In this document: one piece after another, positions 24,881 through 36,366 of the stretch | Numbering within the stretch: the stretch's first letter is position 1 | Layout of the letters: every line of letters starts with the position of its first letter | From: Aphrophora alni | Taxonomy: Eukaryota > Arthropoda > Insecta > Hemiptera > Aphrophoridae | Direction of reading: 5' to 3' | NCBI GenBank assembly: GCA_963513935.1 | Contig: OY740768.1 | Span: 46,595,142 to 46,659,141, forward strand | DNA: 64,000 nucleotides | The notes under the pieces: model-generated | What the model was told of the DNA's origin: nothing | The model's input: only the letters and a program-made list of their open reading frames with translations | Database searches by the model: none | Translations under genes and position numbers: made by a program

Positions 24881-25239
24881 TTGGATTTGAAATTATATTG
24901 CAGTGCGAAATGATATATTATAGTTTTTTGTGTGAGGAATAAAACGTAATTTAACCACATAAAGAGAAATCCGTAGCGTATAAATTTTAAAAAGCAGTTT
25001 TTTGTGAGATGTGAGACAAACTGCAGCTTAAAAGAATTCGACTTTATAGAAATAATTGTCCCTTTATTCACACAGGAGCCAAGTTGTGTGGTTAGCAGAC
25101 GCTTGACCATTTTATGTGTACGTACTTTTTCCACTTTAATTTATCATCAAGGGATGACCTAATTAATTACTCAGCTAAATTTAAAATTAGAATTATATAG
25201 GGAATAGTTTTGTTACAGTATATATTCTTATTGGTATAA

Positions 25240-25400
25240 CTTATGAGCTGGATCTACGTCTATGTTCATCTAGTCTTGGATTAGATACTTTTCTATTTGA
25301 TTTCTCTTGACCAACTCTTGTTCTCTTCCATTATTAGAGTATTCGAGGGCTAGGCCTTTTTTTAAGGTGATGATTTTTTTTTTTCGCTTTAAACAACAAC
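25240..25400 (+). repeat. Dispersed repeat family D copy
   Basis: The landmarks are CTAGTCTTGGATTAGATAC, CTTGACCAACTCTTGTTCTC, TTAGAGTATTCGAGGGC and TTTTCGCTTTAAACAAC. The 111-codon ORF at 25307-25642 starts in this repeat and has no recognisable domain. Confidence 0.65.
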
Positions 25401-26749
25401 AAAATGTTGATTTCCCTTTATTAATTTTGTCCCGTCAACATTTAACAGGCCAATCACTAACTTTGTTTACAGGTCTCTACAATTTGTCAGTTCTAACAAC
25501 CGTATTTTCATTTACCACAAAGATAACAGTGTCATTTCTGCAGGTTGTCATATTATTTTCATTTCGTGGCGTGTCAGGAGTAAAGTATCGGGCCGAGGAT
25601 GTTACCTTGAGGTACTCTGATATTTACTCTAGTTCAGAGTAGTTGTTACCATGCATGTCAAACACCAAAGTATCTGAGATGTATGATTCTGGGAAACTTC
25701 CAGTGGCGTTTAAATGGGTTTAAAAATACAGGTAAATTTTGTTTTTGTTTGTTTTTTTTTTAAAGAGTTAGAATATTGCAATAAAAAAAAAGAATACACC
25801 AGCTATCTGAACATTTACAGGATTTTGTTGCGAAGGTGATAAAACTCAACCTTCAACAATGCATAACTTGTTTCTGACGAAATCTGACACCATTAGGCCT
25901 ACAATGATGAAAGTACTTCATGTCATTGACTGTCTCCCACAGTTAAAACAGGTTTCACATCTTTGTTGTCTTTACTAAATATATATCACTTCTATTTTTG
26001 TTTAAGGCTTTGGTCCATTTCCGCCATTTTGAAATTGTAAATGATAATAATATTAAATTTCAATCGTCGTACTGATGTCATTTTTCATTTCAAAATGGTT
26101 TTGTTATTTTAAACAACACGTTAACGTGGATGTATTTATTTTTTTATAAACTAGCATATATTTATTAATTTTTGAGAATATTAAAATATTTGTAAATAAA
26201 ATGTATTAAGTAAAATTTAATTTACACGGTAATTTGTGTCAATAAAAATCTTGCTGATTTATTAAAAAAAAAGGAGGAACATTCTGTTTTCTGTTAAACC
26301 TCAAATCTTTGTAACCTCAAAATGGAGCATATTCACGGTTTATAATCTAATATGGATTTAAACCGTAGAGCTCTGATGTCAACTTATAATTATTGTTTTT
26401 CAGACTCACTGCCTTTGTTGTTTAAATTGTTTCAATTTGATTCTCCTCCGTGTGATAACAAAAACATCTTTTTATTTTTTATATTTCCTCAGACCGTTTT
26501 CCATAAATATATTTTACATTTAGAAAAATCATAAATTAAAACAAAGTTATTAATTGAACTTTTGTCAGTTTTTTAAAGCTTTCAGAACTTAGATTTCAAG
26601 TCATTTCACATTCTCTACACTTCTTGTTGTGTATTTTTTAATTTTTTTTTTGTTGTATACGTATACATTTATTTATTATTTTTGACTTCCTATTTCAATG
26701 AATGATATCAGTCTGTCTTATAAATCCTACTGCCTATACAAGTGGTTGT
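25401..26749. other. Non-coding AT-rich stretch
   Basis: No gene or sharp-edged element is visible. Confidence 0.4.
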
Positions 26750-27400
26750 CTTTCATTATGTGGATACCTCAAAATATTCTAACGATCGTGTTTACAAATT
26801 TTGCACAAATGCAGCCACTAAGGACCAAAATGAAACAATTTTAAACATCTATCTAAATTTACCATTTTCGAGATTATTGATCAAAAACTGAAATTGAAAT
26901 ATGGACGTCTTAGAAAGTCGACAATATCATTATCCCCAACAAGTGACTTTTGTAATGATATTCTATCATATCTGTTTACTTTGAGTACATTTGCTACAAA
27001 ACCAAAAGTCACTCAAAATCTGTTCTAACGATTTTGATCAAATTGTGCTAGATTGTAGCCTCTACGTATATATACAAGACTTTTCCACCTCCCCCAAACA
27101 AATTCCATTTCGGAAGTTATCGGTAAAACAAAAACAAAATCAGTTATTGGTGTTATAAAAAGACATATTTTTGTAAAATTGGCTCTCTCAATTTTGTTAA
27201 AATTTTGGTATAATTTGAAGAATAAGCACCCAAACCTAACCTAACCAAACCACTGTGCCAAATTACAAATAAACGACAATTACGGCTCAGGAATAATTAG
27301 CAAAAAACGAAACTCGACCTTGGCGGTCGATTTGAATGAACGCTATTTACGCGAGTTATTGGTAAACCAATGCTCTATCTCTTATACGAAATATATACAT
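26750..27400 (+). repeat. Dispersed repeat family C, plus-strand copy
   Basis: Landmarks in family order are CTAACGATTTTGATCAAATT, TTGTAGCCTCTACG, AATTTTGTTAAAATTTTGG, AATAAACGACAATTACGG, CTCAGGAATAATTAGC and GGTCGATTTGAATGAACGC. It has no coding sequence. Confidence 0.65.
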
Positions 27401-28063
27401 ATATTTTAATTTGCCAAAGTTTGTGGGGGGGAACCTTCTGTACCAACTTTCTTAAATACAAAATTCATGGGTAAAAATTAATAATAAAGGTTTTTTCCAC
27501 ATATAGCCTAAGTAGAATGGAGAGATTCCGGGGGGTGACATAAATATATTATTTTTGTATTCGTGGATTGATGGGGGAAAGTTAGTGCATAGTTTTTGGA
27601 CTGTTTGAGTATTACTTAGTTAAATTGAGACAAATACCACTTCGCCACCGCTGTTGCTTTGTTTTATTTCCTGATTGAGACAGCCCCTTCTGTTTCATCC
27701 CCTGTTTCGGATTAGGGTTATACATGATTAGGAAGGGAGGATATAACTTATTCAAATGAGGGAGTGTTATCGGCGAGTAAACTTGTCCCGATTATCCCAA
27801 AGATTTTGTTCAAATTTTGTCTCTTGTGACCCAAACGCTTCTCCATAGTAACTAAAGTTCCGGTCAAAGAGTGAAGCCAACAGGGTGAACTTAACCCTAA
27901 AAGTTTTTATAATTTATTTATTCAATATCAGACATTTACAACTTGGAGATAACAAAATAACTGTCCTACTGTTATTTGTGTTCTTGATCAAATAAATTGA
28001 AATTAACGTCTTAACCTAATACAATATGCTTAAAGCTATGTTCACAGTGAATGAACACATATA
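27401..28063. other. Non-coding stretch
   Basis: No gene is visible. Confidence 0.4.
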
Positions 28064-28726
28064 CAGGGTTAATCAGACCACCTGTGCGCAATATATACCG
28101 ACTGAACCAAATGAGCCTTCGTTTTAACTTAAACCTCCCCTATTTCGACCCTAGAGAATTCAGTAAAAATGTTTTTAAATCTCAAAAAATCCAAAAAGTG
28201 CTTTTTTGGGAGGTGGTGGTAGTTTTTGGAAAATTTTCAAATGTAAAGGTAGTTCGAGTGATACCTCATTTTAAAGGTCTCTCTGTTCAGTGATAATTTT
28301 GGAAAAAAAATTAAACTTATCTTACTGCGAATGTACAGGATGTTCCAAAACGTCAAAAATAATGTTTTACCGTTAGTTTTATTGTTACAACATAACATAG
28401 TCTACATAAACCAAATTTAATTCTAGATTTATGAGAAAATACTCTTTCCAAAAATGTGCTTAACTGCTGTGCCCTTACAAACAATTTTCAAAATTTAAAA
28501 ATACGTACAGTTTTGGAAAAACCAGATTTAAACTCAAAACTACAAATAGCAAAAAAAATTAAACTACCCCGCCCCCCAAGCACTTTTGGGGTATTTTTGA
28601 GATTTGAAAACATTTTAACTGAATTCTCTAGGGTCGAACGAAATAGGGGGCCTAAGTTAAAACGAAGTCTGTAGCTCATTAGGTTCAGTCGTTATACATT
28701 GTGTACGGGTGGTCTGATTCACCCTA
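28064..28726 (-). mobile_element. MITE with TA target duplication, copy 2
   Basis: The termini match copy 1 (CAGGGTTAATCAGACCACC at the left, ..GGTCTGATTCACCCTA at the right) and TA flanks both sides. The interior matches copy 1 in reverse complement (AGTTTTATTGTTACAACATA here, TATGTTGTAACAATAAAACT there). In this copy the inverted termini run further inward, for about 130 bases (CTATTTCGACCCTAGAGAAT against ATTCTCTAGGGTCGAAC..ATAG). Copy 1 lacks that extension on its left side. ORFs at 28051-28293, 28456-28674 and 28488-28679 are not genes. Confidence 0.88.
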
Positions 28727-30276
28727 TATAGAGAGGAGTCTCCTAGTCCTAGCCAATGCCTGATTTTGAAATCTTTAAATTTGTCCCAGCGGTTCCTGAA
28801 CGAAACTAATGTCCAAACGCACATGCAAATTGGGGGGGGGGTCGACGATCGTCATGATTAATTTTGTCATTTACTCATGAATTGTAATTTTCTTAACTTT
28901 CGTCTTCACTTATCTTTGGAACACAAATTTGATAGTTTCATCAAAATTGTTTACCTACTGAGCTATTCGATTTTTTAGGACGGAGTTCATGATGCATTTT
29001 ATTTTTTTACATAAAACTCCTGTAATCTCATTTTGAAGATATAGTGGCGCTTTGTTTGGGTTTTTAGAAGCAAAATTTGATCCGAATCAAAGTTGATTTT
29101 GAAAAATATATATATTTTTTCCTTATGACAAATTGACCAAATTTTAAATTATTTAAAATAACGTCGATCAACGTTCATTTTTGTTTTTCGCCAATTAGGC
29201 TATTGCTGAGCCGTAATATTTTTTACTTGTGATTTTGTACACAGGTTTATGTCATTAATATTTAGATTTCACTAAAATGTGAACGAAATCAATAACTCAA
29301 AATTAGTAGATAGCTACAAATACAAAATTACGATTTTCTCAGAATCTACTCTAAGGATTTTGATAAAGTGTAGCCTTTAAGAACCCAAACAAAACGTGTT
29401 GGTCTTTATTACAGCTCCATGGTCGATATTTTTTTAACCGATAATTTGCGAACCGGCATTTTTTGTAAATATGAATAACAATACGTTTTGTTCCGGTCAT
29501 AAAAGTTGGACTTCTACAAATTTCGAACAAAATCATTATAGCCGATTTTGAGTAAATTATAATTTTGTGTCTTTTTATAGCAGTTATCGATGAAATAAAA
29601 GGCCCCTAGGTGTTCAAAATGTTATTTAAATCTGTCCACCCATTGGGGATGTATGCCACTTCAGACGGACAGCTTTTCTTACCCATCACATACTTTATCT
29701 ATTATACTTATACACGACAAAGTGAAAATGCTCGTAGTATCGTAGAGAGACTGTACAGAAATCTTAATTAATCAAACTATGCTCTATGTTTAGTCAGTCC
29801 AGACTATACACGTTATAGTAGAACAATTTGTCTTGAGCAGTTTAACATAAATGTTTCATGAACAAGAAACTAGACGTGTATATATTACATAATAAAACAC
29901 TGAATGTAGGACAATTTTCTTACATAACAATACGATTGGAATGTGAAAATTTCACATGAAAAAAAATGCTCACGTGCATTTTTAAGTGTTGAGTAAACTT
30001 GGTTGTTTTGGCGATAAAATATAGTACGTTTCGATCTAATTTTTTGTAGAAAGGGAGTGTGATTAGGTCATCACATATTAAAGTTGGTAGAGTGACAGGT
30101 TATAATTCAGTCAGTTTTAAACAATACCTCTAAACAAAATTGCTTGAAAATGAATTTATTATTTAAGTAAAGTGAATAAAATTGTGGTGAGTCCTGTGGG
30201 AATAATGCAAGTGGCTCAAATGACCTTCTTGAGTGGCTACCAAAATTTTCGACTTAGGTTAAGTAGCAGTCGGTAC
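28727..30276. repeat. Non-coding stretch with an inverted family C copy
   Basis: Between about 28980 and 29640 the sequence reads as family C in mixed or reverse orientation (TTCGCCAATTAGGCTATTGC, TGAGCCGTAATATTTTTTAC, then TCTACTCTAAGGATTTTGAT and GTGTAGCCTTTAAGAACCC). The rest shows nothing. Confidence 0.45.
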
Positions 30277-30284
30277 ACTCAAGG

Positions 30285-31133
30285 TAGTGATGAGTGAGTT
30301 CGAATTAAAATACTCGGTGAATCCGAGTAGAAAAATCATCGGAACGTTCCGATTATTAAAATCCTCGAATTCGGAATAAAATATTCGTAACTAGGAACAA
30401 GGAGAGGATATAATATTCGTTAGTAATTAGCTGATTGGTAAAGCCGAGTTCGAATCTGATTCGGGTAATTATATAGCAGAGTAGCCTCACTTCAAAATCC
30501 ATTTTTATGGGTTTTATTCGTCAAAAAAAGGTTGGAAAAATATTTTATTATCGAAAAAAAGTGTCGGAAAGATGATTACTACATAATATAATACATCAGG
30601 GTATTAGGCCTATAAACTAGTTCACCTCTGGGTCTTAGGAGGTTAAGGTGGCGCCGTATTTTCCTTGTTTTATTTTTTTATCCTCTACTACATACCTTAC
30701 TTCATAAGAATAAATAATGTTTTCTTTGCTATAAATATGTAGGGCTGTATATTATATGTCACGAAAGGTTTGGCCAGGTTGCTATATATATAACCACCTG
30801 GCCAAACCTTCCGTACGTTTATTGAAGTGAATGTCATGAGTATGAAAGATAACACAGAGTTAATTTTTTCACGAAAAAACAACTTGTGTAATTATATTAT
30901 ATAATCATCTTTCCGACACTTTTTTTCGATAATAAAATATTTTTCCAACATTTATTTGACGAATAAAACCCATAAAAATTGATTTTGAAATGAGGCTACT
31001 CTGCTATATAATTATCCTGATGCGTAAAATCATTCTGCGCAGATACTCGAATTCGAAATAATAATACGAATATTGAAATCATTTGAAACCGATTAATTCG
31101 ATTATCCATTTCACCCGAGTATCAACATCGCTA
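30285..31133. mobile_element. hAT-like non-autonomous foldback element, 849 bp
   Basis: The left end TAGTGATGAGTGAGTTCG and the reverse complement of the right end (TAGCGATGTTGATACTCG) are related and of hAT type. The flanks ACTCAAGG (30277-30284) and ACTCAAGA (31134-31141) form an 8-bp duplication with one mismatch. Inside, 30465-30590 and 30897-31018 are long inverted arms (AGCAGAGTAGCCTCACTTC against GAAATGAGGCTACTCTGCT; TTTATTATCG and CGATAATAAA). The centre carries a further hairpin, GGTTTGGCCAGGTT against AACCACCTGGCCAAACC (about 30764-30807). No transposase is present. Confidence 0.85.
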
Positions 31134-31141
31134 ACTCAAGA

Positions 31142-31755
31142 TACACTTAAGCAGACGTCAATCCTTGAGTGTAGACTTTAGACCATAACCGACTCGTTAA
31201 TTTTCCTGACTAAAGGAGCCAGCAGGATGTTACAAAGAAAGAAAGAAAAACAGATATTTATTTCAATCACGTAGTAGTAAGGTTTTTAGGTCAACAACAA
31301 TAATTTTACTTTCTCAGATACCGGTATACGTAGTTATATGATGAGTTAAAGAGAATAGGTGTCAAGTTTTCGAAGAAAATCAGTTTTGAGGTGGAAAAAA
31401 GAGGGGAATATATCTGCCGTCTCTCGTATGTACGTTGCTCTACAGCAAGAATGAATGGATTAATTTTAGTCATATTTGGTATAAAGGTAATAATTTGACC
31501 ATAACTTAAAAAATTATGCCCTTTTTTAATTTTCGAAAACTCAAAATTTGTGGATGGATACCACAAGGAAAAAGTAGCCTATGTTTAGTTCAAAATAGAT
31601 TTAAACGATTCGGCTCAAGTGTAATCCGTAAACCCGAACATATTTTATTATTTGCCATATACTAGTCAGCCATGGGGCTGTTTATAAAAGACCATTACGT
31701 TTAGTTTTTGGGTTCTTAAAGGCTACAATTGAGTCGAGTTTGAGAAAATCCTAAT

Positions 31756-31792
<37 letters not shown>

Positions 31793-34330
31793 ATGTACTA
31801 CTCTCCTACGCTCAGATTTTGAGTTACAGTTTCGAAATATATGTTCACGTGACAAATTTGATTGAAATCGGTTGACTCGTTTTGGCTGTTAAGATTTGCA
31901 CAAACGACAGACATTTTAAAAACACTTTTTCGGGCTAAAGAGACCTCAAAACGAATATATCCGCAAAAAACGCAACGTTGGTTTTGTTTAGGCCTACACA
32001 TTATTTAACTTAATCTACGTATATGGAGAAAATAAAAACAATTATTAAATTTTGTAATAAAATTAAAAAATAGCCGTAAAAAACAAGTATAAATATGTAT
32101 AAAGTCCAGTCTATTTTTTATGTAATTAAAATATTTTAAGTTTTCAAATATTGGCGAAAATGATTTTAAATGGACACCTAAACTACGCAATTTTAAAATT
32201 TATTGTTCTAAACTCAAAAATACGCGAAAATTACCACACATACGTCTTGAAATTTTTGTTTTTAATTTTCTTTAATGCGTCCATAATGGGTCATAATATA
32301 TTTAACTTTTTAGGAAAATACAAAGTTAGAAAAAAAGAATGAAAACTTGGTATTACATAACCTGCTATTTTGTAAATTTCCATGTAAATGGATGGATTTA
32401 ACTTGTAGACTATGTTTTTAAAGTGAAAAACGAAATTCTGATATTTTTCTTCAAATCTATCAAATGTTCAAAATGACATATCAAATAATTATAGATCGGA
32501 AATAACCTATACCCTAATCTGACAAAAAATCCCTAGTTAATATTTTGGTAACATTGCTCACTCTAGCAGAAATAGCCTTTGTATAGAAAATAATAATGGC
32601 TGCCACAACTATATTATTCATATGTAAAACATCTGTATGGATGACTATTCTTGTCTGATGTTATTTTAAAATAGATATACATGGTTATATAACGAAACAT
32701 ATTATATTTTTATTAATGGTATCTTGGTTTGACCTTTCATTGAACAGTAATATCAATTTTATAAACAAATCACACAAATACAAGTAGCTCTAATTCGTAA
32801 TAAATTGTCTGCAATGTTAAAAAGCTTTTCTCGTTTCTTATCAAGTACCGCAAGGTAAATATTGTAATACATTTTAATATGTTATCATCAAAAGATAAAA
32901 AGCAATTAATTCATTGTGATTAGCTAGGTTAACAACTAGTCTGCTATGAAAGGGCGTGGCCAACATTCTCAATTTCAGCTGATAATCTTGAAGCTTTCTT
33001 TTACAGTACTAACAGATGCATTTTAAAACCTTTGCTTACTAGGCCTATTAATTCATTTTCCACATTTCATATTCTAAGGTTTATTTATGCTCAGGTATTT
33101 TTTTCATTTTAAATTTAGCGGATGTAATTGCAGTCAATCTTAAAAATCAATACTCCATTACAGTGTAATAATTGTATAATGAATGTAAACAAAGTTATGA
33201 ACTCACATTTTAATGGAATCTGTTTTAGTATCAGTACAATGTATGTAGTATGAGTGTGAAGAGTCGCATTCTAGTGGAGTTTGGTGGAAGCTCTTCGTGT
33301 ACAGTGTTGATAATACAGCACATCTAATTAGTCTGTCATTTGAGTTTTATTTGACAGTTACTAGTAGTTTTTTACTCTCTCTTTTGCTAAATGCTATCAG
33401 TAGTGTAACCTGAAACATTTAATTGAAAGAGGGAAGGGGGGACTAAATTTATACTCCTATTGTTGAAGAGAGTTCTATGAAAAAACAGGATCTTGAATAA
33501 ATTGAAGTAATAACTAACTCCTGAGGAACAAAAATAATTGATCAATTTTTAACTATAAAAACGAATTTATTTTATGTAACTAATGACTTTTATGAGATTG
33601 AATTACAGCATTATGTGTTGCTTAAGTTTGTCATTAAAACGTAGACTAACTAGATGTAAGAATGATTCATTATTTATCACAACGTTTATATCTTTTGTTT
33701 GAATTGTTTGGATACAAAACAATGCATATGGCTACACCAGTTGTAAACAAACAAAATAACTCATTGTTAAATTTTCATTTGTTCTGCAAATACAAAACTT
33801 GGGAGATTAAAACAAGTGATAACAGATATATAATTAGTTTTAAGTGTTAAATTTGTTATATGACTCAATGGCAAGGTACCAACAACAAAAATTATATTCA
33901 ATAAAAAAAGGGCATTTCATACACAGATTTTCATAAAATACTCAGTATGATTCGATAAGAGAAAATATGAAAAACAACATTATTCTTAATGAAAAATGCT
34001 TTACAATTTTAAAATTGTGAGTGTTTGTGTGAAATGAGCAAAATATTTCGAGAAAATAATTGATTTTTTTTTTAAATTGGTTGGTTTCTGTCTAGATTTT
34101 TCTGAATATAATTACATTAAATTTTAGATATTAGTTAACAAATGGAAATTTTTGAAGTATTTTAGGTTACTAGTTTGTTTATGTAATTAATTTTTTTTTA
34201 ATCTGTTAAAGTATTACTAATGTGTTTAAGTTATAAATTAGTATTAATAATTAACTTTCAATGTAATAAGTATCTTTTTATAAATTTAATGAAGGTGTTA
34301 GTAGTAATAATGCATTTAATTTGTTTCCAG
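31142..34330. other. Non-coding stretch leading to the ARID5 gene
   Basis: A family C-like piece lies at 31440-31780 and ends at a pure T tract of about 34 bases (near 31757-31791). CpG becomes scarce from about 32.3 kb onward. I searched for the missing N-terminal exons of ARID5 here and found none. The short ORFs at 31306-31566, 31798-32001, 32005-32190 (minus) and 32151-32342, 33662-33850 (plus) have no support. Confidence 0.45.
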
Positions 34331-34541
34331 CATGAAGTCCTGGCCATCACAGAGAAAGTTGTACTAAGGGTAGAAGATTTACTCACATGGATCACAGAAG
34401 CTGCAGATTGGAGTTGGGGTTTGTCTGCAATATGGGACAGAGACTGTCCAGGGAAAATGTCTGTACCACCACGGCCGCAGTTATTATCAGACTATACAGC
34501 TATCGATCTTACAGATGTAGACAAAGAAAGAGATCAATTAG
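34331..34541 (+). CDS. ARID5B: ARID5 coding exon 1 of those visible
   Basis: The exon begins after the acceptor TTTGTTTCCAG and ends in phase 1 before GTAGGT. It encodes HEVLAITEKVVLRVEDLLTW and onward to DVDKERDQL. This corresponds to the vertebrate ARID5B segment DEVIAVSEKVIVKLEDLVKW, part of the conserved region N-terminal to the ARID domain. The ORF is open upstream to 34220, but the sequence before 34331 is intron-like, so the ATG at 34220 is not taken as a start. The upstream exons, coding for the first ~90 residues in relatives, were not found. Confidence 0.9.
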
Positions 34542-36129
34542 GTAGGTAAAAATACTATTAGTAGCTCTATTATTATTCAAGGTCACATTTCACAAAATGT
34601 ATTTTCAAAAAATCATTATTTACAATTAGTTACTACTCCAAAATTAGTTAAGTCAAACTTATTAAAATTTAGTTTTAAATTACGATTGTCAAAAGTTCAT
34701 TTTTGTTTTTGTCAAACTTCTGAACTATAATTTTCTTTTTTTTAAATTTCATAATCAGCTAATATTGTTGACCAATGCAGTACAAAGTATTTTAAAGTAT
34801 TAGAAATTCAGAAGATAATTTTATTGAAATCTCAGAAACTGTATTTAAAAATATTTGTGATAACAGTCACTTCACCTTGTCACAATTGTCTTTCATGTTC
34901 CCTAATGTTTCACAATCTGTCATTTATGAAGTTTTGACTGGATATTCAAGATGTACATCAAGTTAAGTAGAAATGTCTTCTTGCTACGGTGCATGAATTT
35001 ATGCACCATTACCGAAATAAAGATAATGAATTGTTTGATCACATTGTTACGGGGAGATGATTTTTATATTCAGATGTCGAGACGAAGCAGCAGTTGTTGC
35101 AATGACGGCATTTCCGAGGCCGAAAAAGTTTAAATATGAATGTTTGATAAAGAAGGTCTTTTGGGACAGAAATGGTGTCTTTTTGTCGACTTTTGGGGTC
35201 GCAGAACTACTGTGACAGCCAATTTGTATTGCGAAAAGAATGAAATCTTGGAAAAACAAATGATGTGGGATGTTGTCCCATGAACTTTGTTTCTGCAAGG
35301 CAAATATAACGGTGAATAAATTGAAATGATTTCTTTGGAAAATCTTTAACCATCATCCACTGATCTAGCTCCTATTGATTATTTTCTTTTCTTCAGGTTT
35401 AAATCTGGCTTGCATCCCAGATGTTTAATGATGACTATGAATTGAAAAATAGTGTAATTAATTGGTTTAAAGTGCTGTTGGCAGAATTTTTCAAAGAGGG
35501 AATGAAGAAGCCTAGTGAAACGCTATGATAAATGTGTTGAAGTTGAACTATGTAGAGAAATAGGTAAATAAACGTAATTTTTATTCAGCACGGTATTAAA
35601 GTTTAAAAATATTTTCCAGTTTTTTTATTTCAAACCAGACCTTACTTAAAAAACATGCTTTGTATTTAATTATTGAACAGTCAGATCAAATTGTAAAAGT
35701 GTAGGTAACTGTAACATAGGTACGATTTAGTATTTCCAATTAGACTTGCAGATCTACAACTTCTTTTGCCAAATTACATCTCTAATCATGTATAATTACT
35801 GTTTTAATTAATTTGATGAAACATGGGGTTGATAGAATAAGATATTTTTTGTTTTGCTCCCAGGGGTAAGGAATTGGTAGAACACCTGTGCAAGTAAGTG
35901 TTCTGTTCATTGAATTTGGTAAGCCATCTATCAGGTACGAAGATTTAGAAACATACTGATCTCATAGGATTCATACAAATTTAGAATGAATTCTAGCCAG
36001 GTCATTTTCTACAATAGATCCATAAGGGTCATAATGGATAGAGGCCTGTGTACTGCTTCAACTCTTTTAAAAAACAAATCTAATCAACCTATGTAAAACT
36101 AAGACTAATGTTTCAATTTTTGTTAACAG
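34542..36129 (+). other. ARID5 intron with a mariner relic
   Basis: The intron is bounded by GTAGGT and TTTTTGTTAACAG. Apart from the degenerate mariner at about 35075-35575 it is AT-rich with no further feature. The ORFs at 34951-35133 and 35047-35298 are parts of that relic. Confidence 0.75.
35075..35575 (+). pseudogene. Degenerate mariner transposase, 3' half
   Basis: Broken frames still show mariner signatures: KKVFWDRNGVFLSTFGV (about 35150-35200), TANLYCEK (about 35215-35240), a LAPIDYFLF catalytic-region motif (about 35369-35395) and a C-terminal block DDYELKNSVINWFK followed by AEFFKEGMKK (about 35430-35515). Several frameshifts and stops separate them. Mariner transposases cut and paste at TA sites in the nucleus, but this copy cannot be active. 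I could not find clean terminal repeats. Confidence 0.8.
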
Positions 36130-36366
36130 ATGAATCACATTGGGAAACGAGCTGTGGAGTGGTTGTACTTAGTTTTCCAAGGTATTGTCGTTACCGTGGG
36201 ATACTCAAGCGACTGGAAGGTGTTCAGAACAAATGGCTACGAACAGCATTAGTCATTGCATTAGGAGGGTTTACTGTTCCTTGTAGGAACACTCGAGTTC
36301 TCTTTTGTAAAGAGACATTCGACTATCCTGATTTAGAAGGTCATGAATTACTGTGTAATCACTTAG
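36130..36366 (+). CDS. ARID5B: ARID5 coding exon 2
   Basis: The acceptor is TGTTAACAG and the donor is TTAG|GTAAGTG. Phase 1 on both sides joins L-D at the first junction (g + at) and ends in a single g. It encodes DESHWETSCGVVVLSFPRYC, then RYRGILKRLEG, ALGGFTVPCRNTRVLFCKET and FDYPDLEGHELLCNHL. These blocks match vertebrate ARID5B VIVLSYPQYCRYRSMLKRI, ALALGGIAVVSRNPQILYC and RDTFDHPTL. This is a conserved, probably folded region N-terminal to the ARID domain. Confidence 0.93.

Noticed and set aside
31757..31791. Pure T tract as a poly(A) tail of a retrocopy on the minus strand
   Set aside because: The adjacent sequence is family C repeat with no gene similarity and no target duplication that I can see.
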